Notes under the pieces: model-generated | What the model saw: only the letters and a program-made list of their open reading frames with translations | Database searches by the model: none | Told to the model about the DNA's origin: nothing | From: Przewalskia tangutica | Lineage: Eukaryota > Streptophyta > Magnoliopsida > Solanales > Solanaceae | Reading direction: 5' to 3' | NCBI GenBank assembly: GCA_029844215.1 | Contig: CM056728.1 | Span: 55,033,789-55,097,788, forward strand | Length of the DNA stretch: 64,000 nucleotides | Part shown: one piece after another, positions 21,800 through 34,375 of the stretch | How the letters are laid out: every line of letters starts with the position of its first letter | How positions within the stretch are numbered: the stretch's first letter is position 1 | Position numbers and translations under genes: made by a program

Positions 21800-23143
21800 T
21801 GATGCGCTATTTAATGCTCACACTTTAACGCAAGTGCACGTTGTCGACTCAAGTAATATAGTCTTGAAGACCGAGTTATCGTCCTCAAGGATTAGTGCTC
21901 AAGTACCAATTATCTATCATTTGTTATCTATTTGGTAACCGAATTTTGAGTTGTTGATTATGACTAATAATTATAAAGACTAATTAACTATGTGTTTACT
22001 TCAGTAGTGATGGAAATAGGGCTTCCAAGTCGCCTCAACTATCCGCTTATATTACTTATTAATGCAATAAATTATGGTTCTTCTTCTTTTGGAGCTAGCA
22101 GGTTTACTAATCCGTTTTATACTCCCGTTAAGGCTATATAAACACTCAACCCCAGTAGAGCTCCTTTCTACCTTTCGGTGATAAGGATGACTCTATAGGA
22201 GTATTAAGAACAAAAACTCTGTTAACGTTTACGCAAGTAATCCAGGTATTTAAACCCCCGTTAACGCTACACAAGTAATTGAGGTATTTTCATCCTCAAT
22301 TCGACCTATGATTACCCAACTACAGCATAGTCACAACCTCCTCCTTTCGAAGTTTGATTAGAAATCATATAAATAATGATAATTAATGATCAAGTAATTA
22401 CCAAGCATTCAAAACAACTATTGGAATAATTCTCTAAAATAAGAAGAACAACCATAAACATGCATTAACTCATAAAATAAGGTTCAAGTGAATTGACATG
22501 GAAAGCCCTATATTAGAATTAGTTCCTAGCCATTGACATGACAAGAACTAATTCAATATCCAATATAAACTAAAAGTAAAGTAAAGGAAAGAAAGAAAAT
22601 TACAATAGAATGGTCTCCAATCTTGAACTCCAAGATGTGTTGTGTTTGTGCAAGCAAGGGAACCCTTAAAAACTGCCTAGGGTTCTCTTTTTATAGCTTC
22701 AAAACCGCCCTTAAGGTTTTCCTTCAGGCCGGGCCCATAAAATCGTCAAAAACCTGATTTTTCCCGCTGGCCGCGCCAAGTTCGCATCAGCCGCGCTAAG
22801 TTCTCAAACTCTCACGATGAAGGCGCCGCGCTCGCAACTCATTGCTCGAGGCGCCGCGACGCCGCAACTTCGGGCGCCTTCGATATCAGCCGCGCGCCGC
22901 CTGTTGGCTGGAGGCGCCGCGGCGCTGCAACGGTGTCTCTGCCTGGTTCGCCACTTTCTCGCATTTTAAGCTCTGGAACCTCCGTTTTTGCCCTCTTTTC
23001 GCTCCTTTTCTGCCAAAGCGCCATTTTAACCAATTTGACTCAAAAGAAAGAAAATCTATCCTAAGACGACACATATTTGTACAAAATGAGACAAAAGACT
23101 AACTAAAAACGACTCAAAAAGTGTATATAAAATACACCGATCA
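21800..23143 (-). mobile_element. Athila-like: 3' LTR
   Basis: tgatgcgc...ccgatca in plus view. Nearly identical to 56403-57752 except for the GC-rich block at 22780-22930, where the two copies differ strongly. TATA box tttttatag at 22688-22696 (minus orientation). Confidence 0.92.
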
Positions 23144-23916
23144 AATACCCCCAAACTTAACCTTTGCTCGCCCTCGAGCAAAGATAAAAAGAAAGAAATA
23201 AAGACTCAAAGGAGAAGAAAAATAAAAGACTCAAAGACATTGATCACTTTGCTGCATTGGTGTTACTTAGAAAAACATGAAGATTAGCAGAATAATATGC
23301 AGGAACATATAGCATGAAATTTTAGCCTTCTAAACACATTAAGCTAGATATTTCGCAAACTCATTTTTATCATACTTAATGGAAGTCAAAATACTGAATC
23401 ATGCATGTTAATTTCAAAAATCCTATGGCATTTTTACTTGCTATTCCCTACTAATCATGGATATGCATATAAGAGATCTTCAGGACTTTACAGGGTTGTA
23501 ATGTAGGCTTTAGGCATGGGTAGGTAAAAATAGGCATTTAGGCTCATTTTGTGTACCATAAGCTCTTTAGCTTTTCAATGTTTCCCTTTTCTTTTGATTC
23601 TTTCCTTCACTTCAAATCTATCTTTCCCCTCTTTTGTTTTGAGAGCGTGAAGTGTATCATAATAATAAGCACCCCCAAACTTAGGCTTTTGCCTATTTCT
23701 TATTACTTTTTATCAGGTGCATCAATCTTGTTTGCTCTTTTTGTCTCTTTTTTAACACATTCTATTCCAACTATTTCACATTTTTACTTATGGCACAAGT
23801 ATGGGAATATAGGGTGTCAAAGAAAAAGTTTCATTTTTAGGCTCAACGGGGCTGACTAGGGATATGTTTAATGTCAGGGATAGAAAAGAGTGGTAAGAAT
23901 TGGCTGACAAAGAAAT
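23144..23916 (-). other. Athila-like: PPT and 3' non-coding region
   Basis: The purine tract on the minus strand (complement of aatacccccaaacttaacc, 23144-23162) abuts the 3' LTR. A second look-alike (acccccaaacttagg) is at 23670-23685. No credible gene: a 102-codon frame at 23551-23859 is AT-rich and matches nothing I recognise. Confidence 0.8.
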
Positions 23917-24599
23917 TGTCACGACCCGATCCCGGGCCCGTGACTAGTGCCTTACCCCGGGCACCCTAGTGATACAACATCAGAGAAAATCAGCGGAAAT
24001 AAAAACTAAAACATGAGACAAGACATAAAGTATGAAACAGGCTAACCAAAACGGTCACCTTCCTGAATATATACATATATATATCAACTCAACAGCTTAA
24101 ATCATTTTACAAACCTCGCACAACAAGATTACATGCACTTAAGAATGTAACCATAACTATGACGGGACAGGGCCCCGCCATACCCCTGAATGTACAAGTA
24201 ACTACACTGACAGGGGACTATACCAAAGATGAGCCTCCGGAGAAACGAAGTTTCCCAAAACGCTGAACTGTGATCCTATGAGCGAGGATCCACAACCAAT
24301 GTACCTCTACCTGCGGCATGAACGCAGCCCCCGGAAGGAGGTCAGTACAACAGGTACCAAGTATGTGAAACTGAAAATACTGTAAATGAAATCATAGTAG
24401 TCAAAAAAAAAATAGGAGACATATATGATAACCAAATTACAGTACATAATATGTAAGCAGTCACGTCAAGTCAGGGACTCACGCCCTCAAAGTCATCACT
24501 CAAATATAACTATGGGTCTCACGCCCACAACATCAATCATGCCCGTGGAATACCTTCCTCATCGCAGCCTATGATATAGCAACACCAAGGAATACACAC

Positions 24600-24960
24600 G
24601 AACACCGTGTCCCACTCGGTCATAACAACCGTGACGGGCAAGTACGGGCTAACTACCGGATACCAAAGCCGCGATCATCGATCGACCGGCAAGTACGAAG
24701 CCAACTAATAGATACCAAGGCCAGACTAACAATACTATGCAACCAAACCACGGCCGACACGGCAAGTACGAAACCCGACTATCGTACCGCGCCGTGGTCA
24801 CGAATGACCGGCAAGTACGGCGCTAACTACTGTGTACCAAGGCGTGTCACGAGACTTCGCCACTAAACCGAACGGCAAGCGAAGGCTAACTACCAGTACT
24901 AAGGCCGAATCACCACGAGACGGCAAGTACGAAAGCCAACCACCGATACCAAGGCCGACC
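24600..24960 (-). repeat. Tandem repeat in A 3' LTR (about 57-68 bp unit, about six copies)
   Basis: Units contain ggcaagtacgaa..c, aactaccagataccaa and ggccg. The spelling is poorer in CTG/CAG than at 29630-29950. Confidence 0.85.
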
Positions 24961-26658
24961 AAGAAACTCGTGGAGAGCTAGTCCATGGAATAACGCTATC
25001 AATGCGAGCGCACTGGAATCCTCCACCGCCAGACGCCCAAGTAAGATCATGACAAATCAACCGCCCCATCGAGAGACGGTGGTATAGAAATACAATACTG
25101 ACACAACAAGGCTATCACACGCAAACATAGGCAAGTTACACACAACTCAAGGTACTTTCATTTTATGTCAACAATACGGGTTTCAAACCCAAAAATAATA
25201 CCCACTTTCATTCTTTCAAAAGACCTCTTTACGTAAAAGATACTAATACTCGTAGTATCAAAAACACATTTCCTTTTCAAACCAAATTACTTTACTTTCA
25301 GAAAAACCTTTACAAGACTTTTAAAATCAAGTACTCTATACTTTTTAAACCAAGTGCCTTTCTTTTAAAACAACATCAAGTATACTCTTTAAAACTCAAA
25401 TACTTACTCTTTTCAAAACAAGTAACATATACTTAAATCAAGTTACCATTTTAAAACTAATGATAAAACCATTCTTTTGCTTTCATAAAGTCGTTATAAC
25501 TAACTTCCCATAAAGCTGTTATAACACTTTTTGTTTTAAACCAATTTAAGACAAAACCATGTCTCTCTTTAAACCAAAACTCTTCAATTCCTCAAGTCTC
25601 TTTTCTTTTAGAAATCAAGTTCCTTTTAAAGACCAAATACTCATTTCTCGCGAATGAGGTTTCACAACTTTCTACACAATTCGAGTTCTTCATATATCAT
25701 ATCAAGTCAAATATAAGTCAAGTCCTTTATCTTTTAAAATCAAGAACTAACCAAATTCACTTAGAACACGTGACGTCACCGTACTACATAATTCACAACA
25801 ATCATGCTAGAAAAGATAGGAAGAGGTTCACATACCTCGCGACGATTATCGACAATTAGCAAAATGCTCCAAGTACTACAACCTTGCTAGCCTTTTCCAC
25901 CCTTCAAGTAGAATACGCTATACTTCCACCAATACTGGCCATAAAACGTCTATCAACTTCTAGATCTCTTCGTAGAATATTCTTAATACAAGATTCCTTT
26001 ATTCTACAGAAAATTCGGCAGCACCTCCCCCCCCCCCCCCGCAACCACATAAATCTCCTCCTCTACTCAGGCCCGCTACCAGGCCAACAACTCCCTGGGG
26101 AGGTTACACGCCTAACCTGACGTGTACAATTCTACTTCACAATAATACTACACAAGTCATCAGTAAATTCAATCCAATGTAAATACAGTTCTATACTTTA
26201 TAATCATCCTTCCAATAAATCTGCTACTCAATTGTAAATTACAACAATAGGTAATATCCAATTACAATAGTGACATAGATCATTACCTCGATAAGCCCAA
26301 AATTATCCAAGTTTATAAGTCGATCTGAGCAACGCTTAGCTCCAAACTCCTTACGCTCCAACCCGCTCCAAGCAACCCTTAGAAGTTTCTAAACAACTTC
26401 TCTTAACACTTCAACCAAGCTATGAAGATTTTTCTGTGGTTTCGTTTGACTATTGGAATAAAGTAGTATTTCCGGGCTCCTAGTATTGAAATAACTTTGG
26501 AATACTACTAGGGATACTAGGCCAATGTATTTGGGATTATACAATAATACTCCAAGTATTTTCTACACAAGTGGGGGAGGGGGACTAAACAAGGCTAAAG
26601 GGAGTATTTGCTTGGAAAGTTTTCAAGTGTGAGATGAATTAGTCTTCAACCTAAGGGG

Positions 26659-26667
26659 TATTTATAG
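26659..26667 (-). promoter_or_regulatory. TATA box in A 3' LTR (missing from the 5' LTR)
   Basis: Minus strand reads CTATAAATACC, as in K, B and C. The stretch 26576-26919, which contains it, is absent from the 5' LTR of A. Confidence 0.75.
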
Positions 26668-27173
26668 AAATCGCGGCCAAGATCAATGTAAGTGTATGGT
26701 CAAGATTGGGCCATGTGTGTGTGGGTCCCACCACACCACATGGCCAACGAAAATTGGTGCCAGTGTCATGGCCATTTCGGCCAGGGACAAGCTAGCCACT
26801 GTCTCCACCAATTTCACCTCACACGGCCACTCAAGGGGTGACATGTGTCGCCTTTACTCGCCCAAAATATTTCGTCTTCGAAAATATCCAAAATACCGAA
26901 AATCTCAAAACAAAGTGGGCTCTACAAAACCAGAATTTTCTCCCGTGGGTCCCACGTGACCATTTCCGAAAATAAAATCCCAAAATTCTAATATAATCTG
27001 AGAAGTCCAAATACCAAATCTGGGAATCCAATTCCCATTAACGAACCGTTTTCCTTCACAAAAATCGGAAACTTTTCCGTCGAAAAATCCCATCTTTCTT
27101 TCTTTCCAAAATTACTGTCGTATTCTCGTACGTACGTCCTCACATACATACCCTGGAACTACGGGGTATAACA

Positions 27174-28199
27174 TTCTTCCCCCCTTAGAAACATTCGTCC
27201 CGAATGTTCCTTCTAAGTCTCCAAACGTACTTGCGCCGGTATAGTCTCCACTACTACACTTACAAAACCGATCATGCCACCAATGGCCAGAATATAACAT
27301 ACACGCAACTCTCAATCCAAGACAACGAGGAATCACCTCTAACGTGCATATAACAACACAAAACTTCCACCCATGGACCAAAGGATACTCCCTTCGCATC
27401 TTCACTTCACAAAAGAAATTATCACTTCCGTTCCCATAACACATGTTCGCTTCTTTTCTTACTCGTCGTACCCTTATCGTACACCTGAACTCTTTCTAAT
27501 ACACGTACCACACTTCAGTCATCGCTTCAGTTTCCAAAACTTTGGAGTCACTACCTCCAAACTTGGTCATCTCACTAGCTTCAATTTCCTCTAAGGCCAT
27601 TCCCGGCCTTCACGATCCGATCCTGGTCGAACGCATCCACGAACTCATACGATGGTTACCTAAACTTGGGCCTAGCACCCTCGTGACCCTACCACCTGGA
27701 GGACCACCTCGAACCGACCCACCTCATTCCGGCCGCGGTTGACCCGCAACCTTGCCTCAACCCGACCCATTTATCGTGCCAAACTCTCTCGTTCCCCAAT
27801 CCGGAACAATCTCACTAATCAAGTCACGAAAACCTAGTGGTCTTCTTAGCTAAACTACCCTCTTTCATTTCACACCACTCAGGGACTTATCACACAAATA
27901 TACCCCACGTATACTATGCCCTCCGACAAAGGTCAATCGTAAACAAAATCTTTTACTCAAGACGGCCTCGCATCTAAGATCTCCACATATAATATTCTAA
28001 GGCTTACAATTTCCCTGTCCCCAATCTTACCCCTTTTAACTACCCATGCCTTCTAAACCACACTTAACACAATGCTATCCGTATAGCACTCCACACGTAT
28101 CCACCATAACAACATAACCAAGTCTCTTAAGGGCTAAAGGTATCTCTCAGAATTCATCGCTTTACTTACTCTTGTCGCTCTAACCATAACCCTCGCTCG
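27174..28199 (-). other. A: 3' non-coding interior with PPT and inverted repeat
   Basis: PPT complement ttcttccccccttag at 27174-27188 next to the LTR. AACATTCG-tcc-CGAATGTT at 27190-27208. The stretch 27540-27800 is the reverse complement of 50500-50750 in B, so this tail is shared by the gag-only elements. No pol motif is present. Confidence 0.8.
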
Positions 28200-28729
28200 C
28201 AGGCGCCTAGCTATAAGGTGATGAACCAACCACCAATCCCGGGCCGAGTCTCTACATCCGTGCTACCTGCCTGGACAACTCTCACCAAATGGCTCGCTGG
28301 CCGCAAACATAACAATCTCCCAAACTAGCACGACACTCGAGGATCATCCTCGCCTCTCTATCCATAGAACTCGCGAATCGCAACTCAAGAAATCCCAAGT
28401 CTCGCACTATCGGATCTAGGGTGAATCATCGTACCGCCGAACCACCGGCCCCGCCCTTCCTCATATCTTGCCACTTTTGTCATGCACTTAGCTAGTAATC
28501 GGGCCATCTCGAACTCATATCCTCGCCCCGGTCATGGAACCGAGGCTCGTATCGTGGCCTCCGTAGAAATCGCCGCCGCCTAAACTCGCTGGGCTAGCGG
28601 CGCCATAAAACTCGTCGTCTCAAGTACTATCTCGTAATGACTGTGCTCGGCCCTCGCAACCTCTCGTGTTCAACTCGTAGCTCCTCGCCGCCTTGACCAT
28701 TCGGGCCTCGGTTGCCTTCGCAGAGGCAT
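28200..28729 (-). pseudogene. A: gag remnant
   Basis: The gag start corresponds to complement 28727-28729 (ATG followed by a Pro/Arg-type N-terminus as in B). The zinc-knuckle region is recognisable by DNA homology at about 28268-28335 (compare 49985-50030). Most of the capsid coding region between them is missing, and no frame is open for long. Heavy CAG/CTG-poor spelling. Confidence 0.65.
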
Positions 28730-28913
28730 AATCGTACATAAGAATACGTCAGAGGGAGTCCAACTTATAACACATCTCTAAGGCACGATCTCAGAGTGAG
28801 AAGAATGGAAACCAATCCTAAATATCTCGTAGCCTCCTCGATTATAGATGGTGCACAACACACCGATAATCAAGACTCTACTAGACACGTCAGACACTTT
28901 CCGAGGACTAACT

Positions 28914-28925
28914 GCTCTGATACCA
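28914..28925 (-). other. A: primer-binding site, tRNA-Met type
   Basis: Minus strand TGGTATCAGAGC, four bases from the LTR end at 28930. Confidence 0.92.
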
Positions 28926-28929
28926 CTTT

Positions 28930-31882
28930 TGTCACGACCCGATCCCGGGCCCGTGACTGGTGCCTTACCCCGGGCACCCTAGTGATACAACATCAGAGAA
29001 CAACCAGCGGAAATAAAACTAAAACATGAGACAAGACATAAAGTATGAAACAAAGCAACCAAAACGGTCACCTTCCCGAATATGTACATATATATATCAA
29101 CTCAACAGCTTAAATCTTTTACAAACCCCGCCACAATAGTACTACATGCACTTAAGAATGTAACCATAACTATGACGGACAGTGGCCCGCCATACTCGAA
29201 TGTACAAGTAACTACACCGACAGTGGACTATACCAAAGATGAGCCTCCGAGAAACGGAGCTTCCTAAAACGCCGAATCGTGATCTCATGAGCGAGGATCC
29301 ACAACCAATGTACCTACCGCAGATGAACGCACTTCGGCGAGGTCGATAACACGTACCAAGTATGTGAAACTGAAAATACTGTAAATGAAATCATAGTAGT
29401 AAAAAAAAAAAACAGGAGACATATATGATAACCAAATTACAGTACATAATATGTAAGCAGTCACGTCAAGTCAGGGACTCACGCCCTCAAAGTCATCACT
29501 CAAATATAACTATGGGTCTCACGCCCACAACATCAATCATGCCCGTGGAATACCTTCCTCACTGCCGGCAGTCTATGATATAGCAACACCAAGGAATACA
29601 CATGAACACCAGGTCCCACCTGTGTCATAACAACCGTACGGGGCAAGTACGAAGGCTAACTACCAGATACCAAAGCCGCATCATCGACTGACCGGGGCAA
29701 GTACGAAAGCTAATTACTAGATACCAAGGTCGTACTAATAATACTATGCAACCAAACCACGAAGCTGACACGGAGCAAGTACGAAAGCCGACTACCAGGT
29801 ACCAAGGCCGTGTCACGTAGCTGACCGGGGCAAGTACGAAGGCTAACTACTGTGTACCGCGTCGCGTGTCACGAGACTTCGCCACTAAACCGAACGGGCA
29901 AGTGTGAAGGCTAACTACAGTACCAAGGCCGAATCACCACGAGACGGGCAAGTACGAAAGCCAACCACCGTGATACCAAGGCCGAATCAAGAAACCTCGC
30001 GGAGAGCTAGTCCATGGAATAACGCTATCAATGCGAGCGCGTCGTGGAATCCTCCGTCACTGCCGATACGTCCAAGTAAGATCATGACAAATCAACCGGC
30101 CATCCATTGAGAGACGCGGTGGTATAAAAATACAATACTGGCACAACAAGGCTATCACACGCAAACATAGGAAAGTTATACACAACTCAAGGTACTTTCA
30201 TTTTATGTCAACAATACGGGTTTCAAACCCAAAAATAATACCCACTTTCATTCTTTCAAAAAGACCTCTTTTTACGTAAAAGATACTAACACTCGTAGTA
30301 TCAAAAACACATTTCCTTTTCAAACCAAATTACTTTACTTTCGTAAAAACCTTTACAAGACTTTTAAAATCAAGTACTCTATACTTTTTAAACCAAGTGC
30401 CTTTCTTTTAAAACAACATCAAGTATACTCTTTAAAACTCAAATACTTACTCTTTTCAAAACAAGTAACCTATACTTAAATCAAGTTACCATTTTAAAAC
30501 TAATGATAAAACCATTCTTTTGCTTTCATAAAGTCGTTATAACTAACTTCCCATAAAGTTGTTATAACACTTTATGTTTTAAACCAATTTAAGACAAAAC
30601 CATGTCTCTCTTTTAAACCAAAAACTCTTCAATTCCTCAAGTCTCTTTTCTTTTAGAAATCAAGTTCCTTTTAAAGACCAAATACTCATTTCTCGCGAAT
30701 GAGGTTTCACAACTTTCTACACAATTCGAGTTCTTCATATATCATATCAAGTCAAATATAAGTCAAGTCCTTTATCTTTTAAAATCAGTAAACTAACCAA
30801 ATTCACTTAGAACATGTACGTCTACCATACTACATAGTTCACAACAATCATGCTAGAAAAGATAAGAAGAGGTTCACATACCTCGCGACGATTATCGACA
30901 ATTAGCAAAATGCTCCAAGTACTACAACCTTGCTAGCCTTTTCCACCCTTCAAGTATAATACGCTACTCGTAGTACTTCCACCTATACTGGCCATAAAAC
31001 GTCTATCAACTTCTAGATCTCTTCGTAGAATATTCTAAATACAAGATTCCTTTATTCTACGTAAAATTCGCAAAAGACCTCCCCGCAACCACATAAATAT
31101 CCTCCTCTACTCAGGCCCGCTACCAGGCCAACAACTCCTTGGGGGGAGGGTTACACGTCTAACCGGACGTGTACAATTCTACTTCACAATAATACTACAC
31201 AAGTTCATCAGAATACAATCCAATGTAAATACAGTTCAATCCTTTATAATCATCCTTCCAATAAATCTTATACTCAATTCTAAATTACTACCATATGTAA
31301 TATCCAATTACAATAGGGGGGACATAGATCATTACCTCGATAAGCCCAAAATTATCCAAGTTTATAAGTCGATCCTGAGCAACGTTTAGCTCCAAACTAC
31401 TTACGCTCCAACCCGCTCCAAGAAACCCTTAGAAGTTTCTAAACAACTTCTCTTAACACTTCAACCAAGCTATGAAGATTTTTCTAGGGTTTCGTTTTGC
31501 GACTATTGGAATAAAGTAGTATTTTCGGGCTCCTAGTATTGAAATAACTTTGGAATACTACTAGGGATACTAGGCCAATATATTTGGGATTATACAATAA
31601 TACTCCAAGTATTTTCTACACAAGTGGGCCCCACAAAACCGTAAATTTCTCCCGTGGGTCCCACGTGACCATTTACGAAAATAAAATCCCAAAATTCTAA
31701 TATAATCCGAGAAGTCCAAATACCAAATCTGGGAATCCAATTCCCATTAACGAACCTTTTTCCTTCACCAAAACCGGAAACTTTTCCGTCGAAAAATCCC
31801 ATCTTTCTTTCTTTCCAAAATTACTGTCGTATTCTCGTACGTACGTCCTCACATACATACCCTGGAACTAAGGGGTATAACA
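28930..31882 (-). mobile_element. A: 5' LTR lacking its TATA region
   Basis: 2953 bp. Matches the 3' LTR except for a missing stretch equivalent to 26576-26919. The junction at about 31620 is ctacacaagtgggccccac, and aagtggg is present at both edges in the 3' LTR. The lost stretch includes the TATA box, so this LTR probably cannot start transcription. Tandem block at 29630-29950. Confidence 0.9.
29600..29950 (-). repeat. Tandem repeat in A 5' LTR (about 60 bp unit)
   Basis: Same block as 24600-24960 with better preserved units (gggcaagtacgaaagc, ctaactaccagatacca). Confidence 0.85.
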
Positions 31883-31887
31883 GAAAT

Positions 31888-32318
31888 GCCTGAGTCATAT
31901 CCCTATTATGCATATCCTAACTATTTCGCCTCAAATACAAAGTAATCATAACACATAGGTTTTAATCATTTATCATGCACAATTCAAGCAAGAAACTCCA
32001 AATAGACAGATTTTATGAGTTTTTGGCATATCTAACCTACGTGTTTAGATAGTTGCTTGTAATTCCATTACATTATTCCACCTTACTTCACTAGGTGTTT
32101 CTAGTAACTACAGCATGCATGATTTTTGACAGACAATTATGACTCAAAAAGAAAAAAAATTATGACTCAAAATATACACAAAACAATCAAAAAGACTCAA
32201 ACATACTACAACAATAAGACACAAATAAGACACCCCCCCCCAACTTAAATCACACATTGTCCCCAATGTGTGCAAAACTCAAAGACAATAAAAGAAAAGG
32301 ACACTTACAGACTTGGTT
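31888..32318 (-). other. Athila-like: non-coding region with internal polypurine tract
   Basis: After the A insertion. The complement of cacccccccccaactt at about 32230-32245 is a purine tract on the minus strand, followed by a short inverted repeat acacattg..caatgtgt. No gene seen. Confidence 0.6.
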
Positions 32319-33464
32319 TTAAAATGGTGGCGGTGGCGGTGGCATTGGATAGTGCATTGACCACTGGTTGAACAAGGAACTCATCTCGTTAATTTGCTGC
32401 CTCGTTTCTTGTTGTCCTTGTATCACCGTGTCCAAACTCTGCATCATCCTTATCTGATTCTGGAGTAACTGCTCCATCATGGTAATCAAGGTTCCGATTC
32501 GCGGTGGCTGGTGGCTGCTTCCTGCTGCATATTGATCACCTATTTCAGGCTCATCTTCGTCCATGGCAGCCTCTGCTGCTGCTGCTGGTGGTGCTGGTGC
32601 TCTTCTTCTTACTGCTGGGGGACTTGGGTCTGGGAAGGAGTGCACTATCCCATATGACACAGGCAGTTGGTTTCTCTCACGAGTATCAGTGGGTAGGGTT
32701 GGGACCCCATTTATGGCGCATAAACTTGTGATAAGTGAGCCATGTCCCAACCCACCTGTTGTTACCAACCTACTGGTTTCTTCAATACTTTGCACTCTCT
32801 CCTTCCCCACATCAATCGTCTTCCCCATCATAATTCCATATATCAATTTGATTCTGTCTTCTGGCACTCTGGTGAAGTGCGTTGATGGAATTAGGCGGGC
32901 ACTGACGAAATACAACCAACCCTTGGCTGCTTTGTTGAACTGACACATGCTCAGTCCTCTTGACCCATTTCTGGCAATATCAAATGCAGCCCCAGGGTAG
33001 CTCACTGTGCCTGCGACGACATTTCATTCGATGTTGGTGGTGCTTCTAGACCATGTTCTAAAATAGCTCCAATCACCATCTCCTCCCTCAACATCAACTG
33101 TTTCCAATACCGCATTGACTTCTTCTGCCGTCACAGGCACATATTTTCCCCTCACAAAGCATTCATTGTCCACCTTCTCCGGAAGATTATCATAAAATTC
33201 ACGCACCATCACTGTGTTCATTGGTGCTATCTCTTCCGGGTTTACCAATCTTTTCCACCCCATCATCTCAATCATCGCCCGAATGGGCTCATAGACATCC
33301 TCCTCCCCAAGCGAATCCCTTTGATAGTCCATTCCCCTTTCAGGAATTAAGGGGCCTAGTACTAAGCTTTTTGTATCTTTCATGACTTGTTGGCTAATAA
33401 ACCTAGTATCATCGTATTGAGGGGCTGAGGTGGATGTGGATGCTCTTCTCTTTCTGTCAGACAT
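32319..33464 (-). pseudogene. Athila-like: late ORF (putative plant transposon protein type), one frameshift
   Basis: Two minus-strand frames, 33464-33024 and 33005-32319, join into a protein of about 380 residues with one frame change near 33010. Residues such as PLIPERGMDY, EFYDNLPEKVDNE and VRGKYVPVTAEEVN, then FVSARLIPSTHFTRVPEDRIKLIYGIMMGK, resemble the so-called putative plant transposon protein family found as the late ORF of Athila elements. That assignment rests on recall of the family. The C-terminus has an Ala/Pro run, a coiled-coil-like Gln-rich stretch (MMEQLLQNQIRMMQSLDTV) and a final proline run. I see no clear transmembrane segment or signal peptide, so an envelope role is not supported here. 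Confidence 0.7.
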
Positions 33465-34375
33465 GTTTTAAATCACTTTTTGCAGCGTTTCCTTAGTATC
33501 ACAGATGTTACCCAACACTATCACCCAACAACTAGCAGCTACGACACCTACTACCCCCAAACTTCACTTCTGCACAACACCCACACTCACCTCCTAGACT
33601 CCTCTTTGAAATTTCACAACCAATTTTCAATACCCCAACAACTTCATAGATACAATACTCCCCCAATCTAACACCTCCTCTTACTACAGTAAAGCTTTCA
33701 AGAAAAGATGAAGATTACCTTTTTGACGGTGTTCTTCACGGTTTTCTTGCCTCTAATGGTGATGTGAGGTAATGGGATGGGGTTTGTTGGCTAAGATGGT
33801 AGAGGTTTTAGGGAATTTAAGAGCTATGGTTGTGTTTGGGTTTGGGTTATGGGAGAGTTTTTGGTAAAGTATGGATTTTTGTGGGTTTGGTGGAGAAGAA
33901 GGTTTAGGTTTTTGATTTGGAATTGGGGAAAATCGGGTTTTTGGGCGTCTTTTAATTTATGGATTTCCGCCTCGGCCCTGCATTTGGCGCCGCGGCGCCC
34001 AATTTACTGCGCTTCTTCGGGAATTTCTGCGCCGCGGCCCTGCTCCTGGACGCCGCGGCTCCTAGACTTGACAATTTTTCTGGATTTTTAGCGCGCGACC
34101 ACGCTCTGGCGTGCGCTTAAACTTCAGCGCCGCACTCTTGGCGCGCGACCTTCTGGGCCGCGCTAACTCGATTTTCTGGAATTCCTGGCTATTCTTCCGT
34201 TTTTCCCCTTCTAATTTTTGTTGGCCTGCACCTGTTAACACAACACAAACACTACCTCCGTGAGACTGTTCTTAGTAAAACTAACTACATTAAAATAAAT
34301 AATTTAAAATACTTTGGGTTGCCTCCCAAGTAGCGCTGTCTTTAACGTCTTTTAGCCGGACGCAACTTCCTTAAC
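33465..34375 (-). other. Athila-like: non-coding spacer with GC-rich block between protease and late ORF
   Basis: Between the protease stop and the late ORF. 33960-34160 is rich in GCGCCGCGG and GCGCGCGACC words and resembles the GC-rich block of this element's LTRs (gcgccgcggccctgct occurs here and at 57374). 33730-33950 is rich in G/T on the plus strand. No RT coding is present where pol would be expected. Confidence 0.7.

Larger units (their letters stand above)
23917..27173 (-). mobile_element. A: 3' LTR
   Basis: 3257 bp, tgtcacgacccgatcccggg...ggggtataaca in plus view. Contains the bulged stem (24039-24060), GGCGGG-type hairpin (24158-24182), caagtac tandem block (24600-24960), TATA box (26659-26667, minus orientation) and the acgtacgtac stretch near the LTR start. 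A run of C (about 26026-26041) is absent from the other copy. Confidence 0.92.
23917..31882 (-). mobile_element. A: gag-remnant LTR retrotransposon (TR-GAG type)
   Basis: TSD gaaat at 23912-23916 and 31883-31887. Minus-strand order: 5' LTR 28930-31882, PBS 28914-28925, broken gag about 28729-28200, non-coding 28200-27209, inverted repeat and PPT, 3' LTR 23917-27173. The internal region is only about 1.75 kb and lacks pol. It is inserted in the 3' non-coding part of the Athila-like element. Its LTR 5' end is of the same type as solo LTR K. Confidence 0.92.

Noticed and set aside
22839..23102. Small frames in the GC-rich parts of the Athila-like LTRs
   Set aside because: GC-rich sequence lacks stop codons by composition, and the two LTR copies do not preserve the reading.
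23144..23916. Host gene or exon in the AT-rich gaps (also 31888-32318, 50163-50951)
   Set aside because: These stretches are explained as retrotransposon 3' non-coding regions next to PPTs; no splice-supported coding pattern or known domain was seen.
32319..33464. Envelope gene
   Set aside because: The late ORF lies where Athila env-like ORFs lie, but no signal peptide or transmembrane segment is evident, so I did not call it an envelope protein.
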